Shown piece by piece: positions 23,901 through 37,425 of a DNA stretch of 64,000 nucleotides (position 1 is the first letter of the stretch; every line of letters starts with the position of its first letter). Source of the DNA: Cymbomonas tetramitiformis (lineage: Eukaryota > Chlorophyta > Pyramimonadophyceae > Pyramimonadales > Pyramimonadaceae); assembly GCA_001247695.2 (NCBI GenBank), contig LGRX02033405.1:1-64000 (forward strand), written 5' to 3'. The notes beneath the pieces were generated by a model, which had not been told where the DNA came from, ran no database searches, and worked only from the letters and a program-made list of their open reading frames with translations. Position numbers and translations under genes: made by a program.

Positions 23901-26900
23901 ACCGGCACACGTGATACAAACATGCCGTTGGTATGGCGGTCCTCCACCTGAATTGAGACATTTATTGTGATGATAGTTAAAATGGGGGTAGTGATGGTGA
24001 TATGATTCATAGCAATGTTGATGCATCGTTCGTGATCACCCGCCATCATCAGAGTGTATTTAAATGGTGGGTAGTTGTAAAAGATACAGCCTACGCGAGG
24101 TCACGTAATTGCACATTTTGTTTTTTGATATTTTTAAAAATTGATAAATAGGTCGCCCTCAGCGCATTCTGAAAATACTGCGCGCTACAGGGATCAAGTT
24201 GGCCGCGGTATATGGAAAGGTTGTGGTCGATATCTTGATACCGTTCTGCTGCGTCCCATACTACTTAGCCATACGTATATCTCGCGATCTTACTAGGAAA
24301 TCAATAGTTTTGTGCAATTTTGACCTCGCATAATCTGTACCTTGAAATGTGAAACCCTCTTATTTTTGTAAAAAAACAGTGTTTATAGTTGCATGACATT
24401 TGGATAATATTGACATCGTTGATACGTGACAGTAATAGTGCCAGTTGTGTATTGGCGGGAGAGCGAATTAGCGATACTAGCAATAGAGTGCAGTTGAGTT
24501 TTGTATATGTGTATGTGAATATCCCAATGTGTCACACTCCAATTCCCATCATCTCATGTTGAGAAAACGTTGATTGCGTCGATGACGAGTTCTTCGTCTT
24601 TCTGAAAAAGTTTACTCGTTGAACCCATTGTATGTAATGCGCGGAATTGTTCTGCAGGAGCTGATACACACATTGCATGGAGTGAAATTGATTAATCCGA
24701 ATATACATCACACCAGCAGTAAATCTGCATCCACGTCGTCACATCTCAATGATCGTCGTCACCAATTGGCATCATCACGGGCAGATTCCTCCAATTGTGT
24801 AAATGGAAAGGTATGTATACTTGGCACTTCAAATACAATCACATCCTCTAGTTAGTTGGGGGCTTAGCACTGTCATGTGGATTTATGATAAAGGTGTATA
24901 TAATCACCTTCAAATTGCCGCAGATATAGCTTGTAGTATGCAGCAGGGGCGGCCCCACTGTAAGGTACTTCATTCGACCCTGCGCTAAACGAGGCACACT
25001 CAGACACTTATTCATTGGACATTGCTATGTAGCAATCACATTCGTGGTTGATCGTTCTTCACGGCATGCAGTCTCCCCCCATGATGTTCCCCTGCATTTC
25101 ACTTGCTGCCCCCATTGCTCAGACCAATGTGTCCGGATCCCAAAATTGATTGTCAATTTGTCAGACAATACCGAATTATAATTAGAGTTATTGTGGAGAC
25201 GACTGGGAATATTTATTTAGGGTTGTAGGCCCAACACCCCCCCTCCCCAGGAGTGCGTGATGACAGCTCCAAATCAAGTGAGGAACTCCCCATTGATGAG
25301 AGCCCTCGGATCTGAAGATGTCGACACTCTCCGAATGACTGCGATAAACTGACTTTGATTTGCCCAACTTTGCTAAGTTGGGCAGCACGAAGACCACTCA
25401 GCAAACAACGTTGCCACGTGGAAATATATGGCACTGCATAGGAGCCCACTCCGACCCCTTGGCGGCCTCCTGCTCGGCTGTTTATTTAGGACATAAACAC
25501 CTAAAGAACTAGATTGGTTATTATTGTTATATCTAGAGTGAATGTAATGTGTAAAATCATACTTTTACTCTATTTGGTGCTCAATTGTCTCCCTTGCATT
25601 AATCGAGCGCCAAACCTTGTACTTGGTTGAAATGTTTTATACATGTATCATGATGACCACCTGTCTATATAAACAAAATATATTTCATGACCATTCAACA
25701 TTCCCCTCATAATAATTCGCATATGCATTGCGCCGCTGATTGTGGCTACTATTATGGGTGAAGGGTATTGTGAATGAGGATGCCACAAATGCGGGCTAGT
25801 TCCTTGGTAACACATGCAAACATGCAAAAGAAGAAACGAAGAAAAAATGTGATTCTTCCTAATGGACGACAATAAACATTAATTACCATCACTGAGTGAT
25901 TCGACACAATGCTTTCTGTGGGGTTAGCAACTACTGTATCCGATCGAAGCCTAGCTAAGTGGGTGCATACATGACACAAACCTGTGATCGTTACGTATGC
26001 CATCAATATGGGCTAGTAATGTATTCAAAACTCAATATGGAGGCCTGCAATGAACGATGCATTCTGCAATATTATACCACTCTAAAAATACCACTACATA
26101 TGCATTCTGTAATCACTATAGCAGGTGCTATACCTTCCCCATGCAGCGGTATTGAAACCGGTTGGTATACTACACCAACTATACAGCAAATGTGATTGCA
26201 ATATATCAACGGACGAAGGGGCTATGTGTTCACCTAACTGATTGATTTTGTGAGAAACATAAACTCATCAAAGGCTGTGATCGCGATGTATTGAATTGTC
26301 CGTCCACCTCATATATATTATTTATTTGTTCAGCACGGCGCAGTGACATTGGCGCATGTGCACAACAGAGTGGTGGTGTGCAGGATGGTGACCCGTCACA
26401 TCTGTACGTTGTTGATGCAAATGACCTGGATGTCCTTGGTTGGGAGACGCCTTTCATCGATGAAGACAATATCTGCAATGTTGAAGCTGAAAACGATGTT
26501 GACACAATCACCGACAGCGCCATGCAAAAAGGTGCATGGGTACCTGACAGCACACAAATAATGTAGCAACGCACGCAACACACACATCGGTGCTAATTGA
26601 TAACCAATCACCCTCTTGAAGCTTAACTGCTCAAATCCATACAGCGCGCGTGTGCGTGCCCCAATAGAACCAATAGAATAAATCATAGTTCATGCCACAC
26701 CGAATATAATATCCCATCACCGGATGCAGTCTCCTTTTCATGGGTGATCAGGTTTTTATGAACCAGAAGTGAAACTAAAATTTCTCTGTTTTTAGTGTCT
26801 CTCATTTAGAAAGCTTCTAAAATCGGGTTTTGGAAGCAATCGTGGTGGAAATACCGCATAACTGGGTTTTGAAACTGGTCCCGAAAGTGAGAGCCTCCAA

Positions 26901-29900
26901 AACCTAGCCACAAGTCCCGAGTGAAAGATCCCTGAGGATGTATTATGAGTGGGTCGGTGAACTGTGTCACATTTTGCTCAACAGCGGTTCTTGGCAGAGT
27001 CTGGTCGCACGAGCATTCATGAATACTGACAATGACGAACTGTCGAATATTGCATACTTGTTGAGGGTCACAGTGCTGAGGGTGCAATCGTGGGGGCTGA
27101 GTACTATCTCGGGAGTGGCGAAATATCTGCAGCCGATTGCATATATCGGATTATAACCTGCGAAAAAAATAGTAATGATATAATAATGGTGAATCAACCT
27201 TATGCGATTGCGGTACACAATAGCAGTGTCATCTTCGTCTCACAATCATATATTCTATACTTTGACGCCTTTAATCATGATATTGATACGATCCGTAATT
27301 CATATTATTAAGCGATTTGGGAGACGTTCTGCTGTGGTGCGTTATATAAGTGTCCTTGAGTGGACGTGGCATACATACGCACATGATTCCGGCCGACCAT
27401 CGCCATGCTTGGTGTAATGATTGTTTGCAGAGTGGCCATGATCGCTGCTTGAGAAATTAAATGCGCCGCAATGCGCCTTTGTGACGACCACACGCACATC
27501 TGTCTGTAGTTTGGTACATGCATATTGCATTCATCGACGCTATCATACTGCTGAGCAGCGGCGCGGTGTAGCCTCATGTGTGTGTGGGCGTGGGTGTGGG
27601 TGTGCGGTTTTACTGCAGGTGACAACTCATCGGTCATCATGACCCCAGAGTGGTACTATGGCGCTGATGACAACCCCTTGGCAATCACAATCTCAAAACC
27701 TCCAGTTCCAGCAATAATTCCTGCGGAGGCAAATAATAACTTATCGGGTATTGTTTCACATGCGAACACTGCTTCCTACGACAACAACAATGATGCCGAG
27801 CACTTACAAGAGCGACACGGCGCAGTGGGGCACAGCTCTCTGCCAGACCCCTCAGGAATCACCACCAGCTTGAACAGCAATGGCGCTGGGATCAGCCCCA
27901 TATCTGCAGAAAAGCTGCATCTAATCCACGAGGCCTTCCTCGACCTCGCAGGGAGTTTCCCGTCACAGGACCTCCTCACGTTTCTGGAGGCTGGGACCGG
28001 GATTGACCGCCTCCAGATCACTCGTATATTTCTGAAGAGCTATGCTTCATCTGAGGCTGCGCCCAGCGGCAGAAATGTGAGCTCTGCAACGAAGCTGCTG
28101 TTGATTTCCCCTGAAGTAGCCACGTCAGGCAACTTGTACTATTGCAGAAACCACGATGCTAAACCGCAAGCACATATCATACTGCAATATTGTATCACTC
28201 TAAAAACACCATCACGTCACATACAAATGTATGCACATGCCGGCGCGCTGTATAGCAGAGGCATCCAGAATCACCCAGACCATGCCAAAGCACGGCGCTT
28301 GTCCCAGCGGGATGGCGGGGCCTGCGGGACTTGTCGAATGCGGCACACATCGTGTGACTAATATGCGATGTATGCGTGAAATGTATCCCTACATCGAAGT
28401 GCGCATCGTATCATATCCTATTGTAAATACATACTTGCATACAATCGGACATACAAAAATTTCAAGGCGAACTAGGTGCTTCGTGGAAGTGAATCACAAG
28501 GACCATGTGGCTTGCCATGCGCTCAAGGAGTGAGGCGACTTAGGTCATCACCCTCCCCGTCGAAGAGTTGACGAGATTACCCCGGATTCACGCTACGTGC
28601 GCCCTCTGCCTCATAGCCCAGTAAAAGGTGCGGTCACCTCATCTTGTGTACTGCAGGAAACCTGCCGCACGCCTAAACTGACCAGAAATTTTGATGATGG
28701 ACGAATGGAATTGTTTGCAGAACACTACTGCTGGAGCGGACCAGATCATGGCAAACCTGGGTTGTGCTAGATCTGCGGCTGAGGGAGTCCGGATCAATGT
28801 GCCTCCCTGTGTCGAAGTCGCCGCACATGACCGCACTTCAAGTGATCGCCATCACGATCTCGGTCAAGTGCACACGTACCATGCTCGTGATGGCAGCGAT
28901 GATCGCACGCAAGAGCAAGACGACTGGGATGCCACAGGTAATCATGCATTGAAATACTGTATGAGGAAGTATTTACGATAATTGCAGTCATCGTTATATA
29001 TTAGTAAGTATCTAATTATTGTTGCATGCGACAAGGGATGCCTGATTTTATTCTGGTTGCGACTAAAAGGCGCAGGCGACAACACTGCACTACACCTCTG
29101 TCGTCAGCTCGCCCCACACACACTGCAGCGGCGAGCTGACCCCTGATTATAACGCAAGCTGCGGTATGATTGCTGCATGTCGTGGATGCTGGGAAGAATA
29201 TCCACGACTGTGTGACCGATTCCGTTCACACTTTATTTGGTTTCACTGTACAGATGATAACCACACACACTGAACGGCATGAGATCGGCCAACAAAAGCC
29301 AGCCCACCTTCATCCCCATGGATGTGAGAAGCAAATCAAGAGCAGGGCGGGGCCGTGACAAGATACCACAAACACATACATATTCCCAACCCAAATGCAA
29401 AGCAGCATGATAAGATGATACGATGTGACCGATCGTCACCAAACAACTGTTGGTCTCTGGGTTACGGAGTAAGCGGACCCTGCTGGCATGCCCCCTAGTG
29501 GCTCCCGGTCGATGGATGATGTGGGGGTGTGTGTGTGTGTGTGATAACCACACACACACACCCACACACATACATAACCAACCAACACCCCTACCTCACA
29601 TTTGACGGAGATTTTTCTTTAAATTTCAACCGAAATGGATGCCAACGTATACTATACCCGTGTTTATATATTTCAATTATGCTAACCGATTGTGGCCTGC
29701 CGGTGGGTCAGATGCATTCCGACCAACAGATCTCATTTCTGACGAGGAAGCGCCCGCGATTTACTCTCCAGAATTCCCGTCATCTCCGGAGCGGAGCGCA
29801 ATGGACCTGGGGTGGCTTCTGCAGGACATTGAGCAGCAGAGCGCGGCACCTGGGAGGGCGCCCCTCGGGACCCCTCCTGCTGAGGACGCGCACGGGGCAG

Positions 29901-30718
29901 CCGGGAGCAGCTACACCATCGGCAAGTACGTGGCCTGCGTGCTCCTCGAGGAGTACTCCCTGAGCACCGCGGATGGTGTTGACCGCCTCGCCCGGGGGGT
30001 GCGCGTCGGGCGCGTCGTGCAGCACATCGGAGCAAGCCACCACATCGACATGTGCGAGGATGGCTGCGAGGACATGCACGATTTTTATTACGTTCGCTTT
30101 CCATCCTCATTTTCCGACCGGCAGGTTCTGCGCCCGTGCGTGGACCTCAAGCTGGACCTCTGCGAGGAGCATCGCCTGGCGTGCTGGGACAGCCTCCGTG
30201 AAGTGGCCGCCAATGGGGAGGTTGGCAGGCTGGAGGATGCATACATACTGCTTCAGGGCAGGAGTGGTCTCCCACCAACCAAGAGCGTTCCGCCAGCTGC
30301 TTGCGATCCACCAGCTTCTTGCGACTCAGCAGCTGCACGTGACGCGGCGGGTTCTGGCCCACAGTCGAAGAGGCATGCTCCAGCTGGTGGTAGTCACACG
30401 CTGGCTGTGACTAGCACACCCGGTCCTGGGCCAAGCCGCAACTCCGAGATGACCTTCCTGCCCCTCGTTGATCAGCCGCCACCACCCGGGCGATGCCCAA
30501 ACAGCATTGAAGTAAATGGCGGGATCCAACAGCCGCGTGCGATGGAGGCGCTCGAGAATGACGGGAAAGGCCCAATGGAAGCCGAAACGCCCCTTGACGA
30601 CACCGCCTTGCAAGTCAGCCATGTCCCTGACTATAGCAGGGCAATCCCCCTACCAGCAACCGTGGACAGCTTGGGTAATACCAGCACAGGCTGGCGAATC
30701 AAACGGAAAAGAGCATGA
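20906..30718 (+). CDS. Large multi-exon gene, possible homeodomain-like regulator
   Basis: Exons chained by GT-AG sites and phase: 20906-21562 (ATG start), 23281-23331, 24658-24810, possibly 26125-26160, 26334-26531, 27619-28076, 28721-28937 and 29712-30718 (TGA stop). One exon with phase 0 in and phase 1 out is still missing between 24811 and 26124. The last three junctions fit exactly (0, then 1). The protein is Ser/Asn/Asp-rich with long polar linkers and ends in KRKRA, a possible nuclear-localisation signal. Exon 27619-28076 encodes ISAEKLHLIHEAF, then FPSQDLL, then TGIDRLQITRIFLKSY. The spacing matches the three homeodomain helices (L..L...F, YPS, QVxIWF), but the invariant WFxN is absent. 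The last exon has a conserved-looking 110-residue block rich in Cys and acidic residues. A nuclear regulator is an inference. I do not recognise an orthologue. Confidence 0.6.
22200..22395. repeat. Two diverged direct repeats of about 75 bp (intronic)
   Basis: Segments near 22200-22273 and 22324-22395 share TTTGxAC(A/G)GTGT and TATTATGCACTCAC, then TTTAT(C/T)CAATG and ATTGxCCGACT, about 124 bp apart. They are in the first intron of the gene starting at 20906. Confidence 0.6.
29520..29580. repeat. (GT)n/(AC)n palindromic microsatellite
   Basis: A GT run at about 29526-29543 is followed after GATAACC by an AC run at about 29551-29572, so the two runs can pair as a hairpin. It lies in the last intron of the gene ending at 30718. 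A second GT-rich stretch lies at 27576-27606. Confidence 0.85.
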
Positions 30719-31638
30719 TGACACAGTAGATAGAGGCCGGATACTTGTTGACGGAGGCAATCGTTTCCAGCACATAAGCTGGGTAACAAATTAAGCATTG
30801 GATATGCTCTTGAATTTATGCGCATAAAACCCTAACTAAAACTGTTGACGGCTTGGTCTGTAGCACTGCTCGAATGCCTGGCTCCGCAGCTCTGTTCAGA
30901 TCCTTCCCTCAGTGAATCTGCCGTGCATGCTTGCGGGATCTTATTCTTATGGTAACTGCAGCTTGCAGCAGTAAATGCAGACCTTGCGTTTGTGCTGCTA
31001 CCGGAGGATTCCCTAGAGGATCGGTGTCCCGTCCAAGACTCCACGACGCACTGCACCGCCCTTCTTCCCCGTGGAGCAAAGTGCGGGCAGCCCGGGCTTC
31101 ACAACTGTGCGAAAACTTCAGCAGCACTCACATGCTTGTCTGGCCTCGCCTTGCAGGCAGCCACACCCTTCAATCCTCTCGATTATTCTTATGCTGATCG
31201 CGGCATCGCGGCACCACACTATAAGTTGATCGAGCATCACATGTTCTGCTCAGTGGTTCATGGGAGAGTCACCGTCTTCGATACACACCCTCATGGCACA
31301 CGCGGCGTCCGGCAGATTCAGAGTACAGTATTATATGCACACTACTGAACGCGCATGCTACATGTAGCCCATACCTACCGTATGCGTAACATATCACGGT
31401 GGTGGGGGTGAGTTCCATCCACAGGCCTTTTATTTACACATCATTACTTTCTCCCGTGAAATCAAATCCGAAGATCTCAAACAGCCCAAAATTGCGCACG
31501 GTCCTTGATCTTGATATTGCACCCCAGTCTGCCATTCTTCACTAGCTGGGTCAACAGCCAGCCATACAAGCTAGTGGCCAAAGTTGGCTGCACTGCGTTT
31601 GCTGAGCATCCGGCAGTGCAGTCAACTTATGACTGTCA
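30719..31638. other. Convergent intergenic region
   Basis: This lies between the stop of the plus-strand gene (30718) and the stop of the minus-strand kelch gene (31639). A 118-codon open frame on the plus strand (30992-31348) overlaps an unrelated frame at 30931-31197. Neither has recognisable motifs, so I do not call a gene. It should hold both 3' UTRs. Confidence 0.4.
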
Positions 31639-34600
31639 CTATATGTACGCGACCGGGTTTGCTGGCGGGGCTTGAGGCGGACTCTGCGATGGAGCCTCTA
31701 AGGGCATTCCAGAAGCTTCGGCCATGCTTCTGCGCAGGAACGCCACTTCTTCACGGCGCCTCCGCTGATCCTCCTCTAAGAACTGGACAGGACCACACCG
31801 CACGCCCCAGTGCGCGAAATTCAGCTACTCGCCACATAATGGATCCAGCCACACAACTTCCCCCACCCGCGGCAATAAACACCCACCTAATGCCCAGGAT
31901 GACGGCAAGGCGGGTTTGGATCAGCATCGGGCACGGGGTGAATGGCTGAAGGGTGGAGATGCAAGATTGGATCAGCACCGGGCAGGAATGTATGGCCGGA
32001 TCGTGGCGGTGCAGGATTGGATCAGCACCGGGCAGGGATGTATGGTTGGATGGTGGCGGTGCAGGATTGGATCATGGCCAGGCGGGGACGCAGACGGGCG
32101 GCTGGGTTGCGGCGCAGGATTGGATCATGGCCAGCGGGGACGTGCAGACGGGCGGCTGGGTTGTGGCGCAGGATTGGATCACCGCCAGGTGGGGACGTGC
32201 AGACGGGCGGCTGGGTTGTGGCGCAGGATTGGACCATCGCCAGGCGGGGACGTGCAGACGGGGGCGGCTGGGTTGCGGCGCAGGTTGCTGCAGCACCTTG
32301 CAGCGGTCCTCGAGGTCGCCCACCCCTGTGGAAAGGCGCTCCACCTCGAGCTCGAGCCAGTCTGTCTGCTCTCTCGTGACTCTGTTTGCATTCGCCAACC
32401 CCTCCTCTTGCTGCGAGAGCCGCTTCTTGAGCCCCAGCACTGTCTCCCGTACCACGGCTCGCTCCTGACGGACCTGTGCATCCCAAAGCCCAAGTCCAAA
32501 CTTTACACGCGATCCGCCCACAGTGACTTTACGAAACTCGCCAGTCCTCCCAAGTCAGACACGCCTGTACAACAGATGTAACCACCTCTTTTTGTGTGGC
32601 GAACCAGGGCCTTAAGACAAGTCAGCAGCAGAGCACTGAATACCTCGTGACTGCGGGACGAAGAGCAGGGGCGATCCTCAGACCACCCAGCATCGTGACC
32701 GTCGGTTTGGCCGAAAAAGAACTAGAATAGCATGGCACCGGGGGGCAGCGCGCGCAAGTGTGCAAAGGACTGCGCTGAGCACTTTGTGGAAGCGATCCAC
32801 ACACCTGCACGATGCGCTTTGTGCGGGTCTCCCCGGAGAGAAAGGCAGGGTGCAGCTTTTTCTCCTCCCCCGGATACCCAACCTCCAGCCCAGAGAGTTG
32901 CAGGCGGAAACTGTATAGACCCGCCCGCCACCATCTCAAACACCGGAGGGGCAACCGTGGTTACAGCACACATCACCATGCACCCACATAACCGTCTCGC
33001 TTCCTGAATGACGTTCACTAAACATGTTCGTTGGCCAAGCCCACAGATCACTAACAAACACATGCAAGGGGCAAGCAGGCAGGCAGGGGGTGGGGGCTAG
33101 TGAGCACACACCTCTTTGACGGCGGCTTGACCTCGGCGCCAGACTGTCTGCTCCAGACAATCGCAGTCAAAGTGTCAGCTTTTATTGAGACTCCGAGGGC
33201 CATTACTGTGCGATTTGGAAGGGAATGGGTTGAATTGTGTGGAGGATGTACCCAAACGAGGGCTACTACCAGCAACCATGCAGAAGACACGGCACAGGTC
33301 TATCAGAAGTCGGGTACAACACGCAGGAGTCAGGCATCTAAAAGCAGGAGCGCCGAACCACCAAGCTATGAGCGGGAGTCCAGAGCCCCTAAGGGTGCTA
33401 TGAGCGGGATCGCATCGCTACTAAGGGGGCGACGAGCGCGAGCCCTTCGCCGCTAAGGGGGCTGCGAGTGGGAGCCTCTCGTTGCTAAGGGTGCGACGAG
33501 CAGAAGCTCAGAGCCCCTAAGGGTGTTATGAGCTGGAGCGCCTCGCTGCTAAGGGGGCTACAGGTAGGGGTTCAGCGCTTCAAAAGCTGAGCTGAGTAGG
33601 AGGAGAAACTTTGTTCACAGCGCAGTTTCGCAGCGAAAGGGCTTATCACGAGCCAAAAAGCCATCGTTGAACTTATGAACGTTAAATGTAGGTATTTGCT
33701 CCCTTTCAAGCAAGGCGCACGACTCATCCAAACATACATTTCATCCGCCATCCCAGACCGTTGCATAAACACCTCAGTACCGGAGTGGTTCCTATTTCAT
33801 GCCCCCAAAACCGCTGTGCAGCAGAATTCCACTGTCGAACTGGTACGAGCAGTTATTCGTGATAAGAGCTTGAATGGCGTGAGACGGGAGACTGACCCTG
33901 CACGCGGCGCTGGGAGGTGCAGCACCCACAGCTCGTTGAACACCTCGGACTTGTTGCATCCGCCGAATACCAGCAAAGCGCTACTGGAGATCGCAGTCGC
34001 AGAGTGATGCGCGCGCACGGTCGGCAGCATGCCCGGGTCCACGTCAGCCTGGACCTTCTCGAGAGTGTCTCGGCGAAGTACGGTGCTGCAGAAGTCCCGC
34101 AACACCCGTGCGCACAACAGTAAGCGGCGCTCGAGACCCGAGACCACACGCACCTGCGACAGGGTCGAGCGTCACTTCGTTGCGCGCGCGAGGGGTCAGA
34201 GTTCGCTTGAGATTTGGAATGAGCCATTCAGCTGATGCCGACTGGCGTGGGAGTAGGCGAGGGGAAAGGCAGTTCTTCGTCCAAGGAAGAACTCACAGTT
34301 TCTCGTTGAATCCGACGGAGATGTTCGCGCGGTCCCCTCCGCTTCCGACCAAATCGGTGATGACTCCTGCAGAACGGGAACACTGCACCACTTAATTCGT
34401 CCACACCTCCGCAGGCTATCGGATTCCAGTTCTCAAGAAGCTGGAGAGAGCGCAAAGAGCGAGAAACGTGGTCCCCCACTAACCGTGAGTGATACCTTCA
34501 CAGGCATTCGTACAGCCCGACGCACAGCGACAGGGGGGAACAAAACGGAGGTTCAAACCCGACCAACCTTCAGAGCCCTGCGGAGAACAGTGAGCTTGGC

Positions 34601-35728
34601 AAAGGCGCGGCGCGTGCTGGTGGAGTTGGGAACCCGAGCGTGCTACTCAACTCGAAAGCTCGGGGGGAAAGTAAAGATAGCGAGAGTAACTACCTCCAAA
34701 AATGAAGATGTATGGCCCGATCGAGGTCGTAGTGTGCGCAGTCAGCGCGGAGGGCAGCGGATTCTTGAATGGCTTGCACTCCATTGTCACTGTGTCCCAT
34801 AGCCAAATACTGGAGTTAGCCCCCTGCGCACCCGTGCCGCCCGCGATGGCCACGCGCCAGTCGAAGAGCAAGGTAGTATGCTCCGAGAGCGGCGGGAGAA
34901 CGGCGGGGTCCATGCGGATTCGTGTCCAAGACATGTTCTCCACGTCCAAAATGAAGATATCGTTCAGCCATTTCTTGCCGTCCCACCCACCGACAACGGC
35001 CATTGCGGAAGAACTTATCATCGTTGCGGAGTGATTCTCGCGCGGGGACGGGATGTCTCCAAAGGTTTTCGGGCTGGTCCAGGACATAGTGTCGGCTTCG
35101 GTATCCAACATGTAGAGGCCATTCACCGGCGAGGGGGACTGTACGCCCCGGCCTCCAAAAACGATGATAGTGTTGCTTCCAGCGAGCACCGTGGTGTGCA
35201 GAGCGACTCTGCAGGACTGTTCCTCCGGTTTCGTCTCGAGGGAGAAGAAGCTGGTGGAGGACCCCGAGAAACGGATCTCGGGCCAATTTTTCCAACGGAT
35301 ATGGCTGAGGGATAGGTGCCACACTTCCGGGGAGGGTTCGGAGGAACCTTGTACAAACCCTCCTATTACAAGCAGGCCGAGAGCATTTCCTCGAGACACA
35401 AGAGTGGCGGTGTGTCCCCACCTAGGGGTTGGGCTTTGGTTGTTCGCAGGTGTGATGCGGGCCCACTGAAAATATTCGGTGCAAAAAGCGTTAGCTTTCA
35501 TACTTCTATAGCGTATTCAGTTCGCGCAAAAACATAAATCTGGTGGTGAAATAAAAAGTTTCGACGTTGTCTGGCATAGCCTTCCTTCTTTATTACACAC
35601 GTGAAGCACGCATGACGTTGACAGACGACAGTGTTAAAATGACGATGACAGAAACAGGAACGATACGAAATCCTTCTTCACTTCACCGGCATGCACTGGA
35701 TGCCTTCAACGCACGTTTGGAAAGGCAT
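31639..35728 (-). CDS. Kelch-repeat / coiled-coil protein (multi-exon)
   Basis: Exons on the minus strand: 35728-35687 (ATG start), 35465-34694, 34366-34297, 34085-33897, then 33205-33112, 32934-32805, 32473-32297 and 31775-31639 (TAG stop). Phases match at the first three junctions, between 33112 and 32934, and at 32805/32473. Extra exons are needed between 33896 and 33206 and between 32296 and 31776. The large exon encodes kelch repeats: PTPRWGHTATLV, LLVIGGF, IIVFGGRG, PRENHSATMI, AMAVVGGWDGKKWLNDIF and FIFGG. The 34085 exon adds RAHHSATAISSSALLVFGG and NELWVL. Together these suggest a six- or seven-bladed beta-propeller for protein binding. The 32473 exon encodes a heptad-rich coiled coil (ETVLGLKKRLSQQEEGLANA). 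The last exon starts with a basic/acidic helix and ends in a Pro-rich tail. Kelch plus C-terminal coiled coil is a common scaffold layout. The partner is unknown. Confidence 0.75.
31910..32285. repeat. GC-rich minisatellite, 50-60 bp units
   Basis: Units built on GCAGGATTGGATCA, (C/G)GCCAGG(C/T)GGGGACG and GCAGACGGGCGGCTGGGTTG recur six to seven times. The unit length rises from about 50 to about 60 bp across the array. It lies in an intron of the kelch gene, between exons 32473-32297 and 31775-31639. Confidence 0.85.
33370..33560. repeat. Minisatellite of about 36-40 bp units
   Basis: Units of the type CTAAGGG(G/T)GC(G/T)ATGAGCGGGA, with varying GCATCGCT or GCCTCTCGTTG endings, are repeated about five times. 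They lie between kelch-gene exons. Confidence 0.75.
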
Positions 35729-36563
35729 CCCACTTTGCAATGCTATCGGTGCGAGGGAGCATGCGTGCCCCTGCTTTTTAACTCGATCGAATGGAAATGT
35801 TGAGCCAAAACGTTGTATATGCGTTCCGGAACTAAGGGGTAGCCTTCCGGTTCGCTTTCGGTTTGGATCCCTCGCCTGTCCTGCACCATTCGAGTCAGTC
35901 CAGTGCACCTCAACGCTCAAGCGAAGGATCGAGCAGAAGGAACCGGAAGCGTTCGCGTTCTGGCAAGTTCTCCTCTCTCGTCCGTCTCTCGGCCTATGAA
36001 CAATCGAATGATGAATGAAGCTATCCTATGTGCTGAGTTTCCCACGTACGATTACCTCTGTAGACTCAAGACTGTAGATAGGCTCTCTCGGTTTCTGTTT
36101 CTCGTTTCTGATTCACCGTCGTGTCGATGTCGATGTCGGGTGCAATCGAAAGTATGACATGACAATCGGAATGACGATGACGATGACGATGACGAAAGAC
36201 GTAGACGCAGACGGATGACGATGACGTCGAACGGTTACAACACACTCGACTGTGTTGTGATGTTGAACTGCAACACGCGTGTCAAGGTGTCGGGCGAAAC
36301 CAGTACTGTACCTCGTACTGTGGACACAGTACAGAGTGACACTGTCGCTGTTGACTGTGTCACTGTCGACTGCGACCGTGACCCCCCCGTTACACGCCCG
36401 CGCCCGCGCTGCGCCCCCTCCCCCGAATGAACGAATGAACCACCCACCGCACCGCACCAGCACCACCCTCCCACGTGGTTGATACTTGATAGTTGATAGG
36501 TTCCCCTCGCGGGACAAAAAATCGTGAACCGTTTTTTTCAATAAATCCTGACCCCCAGAGTTT
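35729..36563. other. Intergenic, low-complexity region
   Basis: This is upstream of the kelch gene start. It contains a GATGAC/ATGACG tract at about 36160-36225 and GTCACTGT/GACTGTG-rich sequence at 36300-36380. Open frames here are compositional. The kelch-gene promoter should be at its left end. Confidence 0.5.
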
Positions 36564-37425
36564 ACTCTCGTCCCCAGAGTTTAGACGAGCCGCGCTTCGC
36601 GCGGCTACCCGCGATTCGATTCGAGGGCTGCGTTACTTGATGATTGTGGAGCTCGTCTAAATCTCTCCGGACGCCCATAAGCTCAATCTGCGTTACAAAC
36701 CCTAAGTAATATTCGCGCTCTTTCGGTCCGGAGACTCGGGTTCCAGAGTACCCAGGCGAGGGTTTGATGTTTATGTTCGAATGTGTGTCACACAATGTTG
36801 TTGTGAAGACCTAACTCTAGGGTCCAAGTAAAGTTAAGCCGTCCAGTATTTTCATCGGAAGGTCCGAAGAGATTCCTGGGGAGCGACAAAGGAATGCATC
36901 GTATTTCGATCTCTGGAATTGTACATGGACTGTCGGATTCGGAAAATTTCCACCGTTAAAAATGAACGGACCAGTTTAAGCAGCTCAGCTCAGCTCTACC
37001 TTACTTGTGAGTTGTGAGCTTGTGACGCTCTGGAACCCGAGTCTCCGGACCGAAATAGCGCGGATATTACTTAGGGTTTGTAACGCATATTAAGCTGGTG
37101 CTGGTGCTGGTGGGGGTCCGCGTCCGAAGACGAGCTTTAGGGGTGCCCAACTAAAGTTGAGCCGTCCAATGTTTTCAGATCGGGAACATCGGAAGGTCCG
37201 AAGAGATTCCTGGGGAGCAACAAAGGAATGTATCGTATTTTGATCTCTGGAATCGTATATGGACTGTCGGATTCGGAAAATTGCCACTGTTAAAAATGAA
37301 CGGACCAGTTTAAGTTGGGCAGCTCTAACGAGCTTGCAGCTTCACAATCATCAAGTAACGGCCCTCGACCCGAATCGCGGGTGCCCACGCGAAGCGTGGG
37401 TCGTCTAAACTCTGGGGACGAGAGT
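36564..37425. mobile_element. 862-bp element with long terminal inverted repeats (MITE-like)
   Basis: The left end ACTCTCGTCCCCAGAGTTTA, with GACGA following, is matched in inverse orientation at the right end. The inverted repeat continues through CCCGCGATTCG and TTACTTGATGATTGTG for roughly 95 bp with mismatches. A second inner inverted pair occurs at about 36691-36753 and 37028-37090. There is no coding capacity and no clear target-site duplication. The right portion is present again in the second host copy (to 44061). The left end is not. Confidence 0.75.

Noticed and set aside
34150..34250. Extra kelch-gene exon encoding SASAEWLIPNLKRTL
   Set aside because: It opens after a CAG but its phase fits neither neighbour, whereas direct joining of 34297 to 34085 is in phase and gives a continuous kelch repeat.
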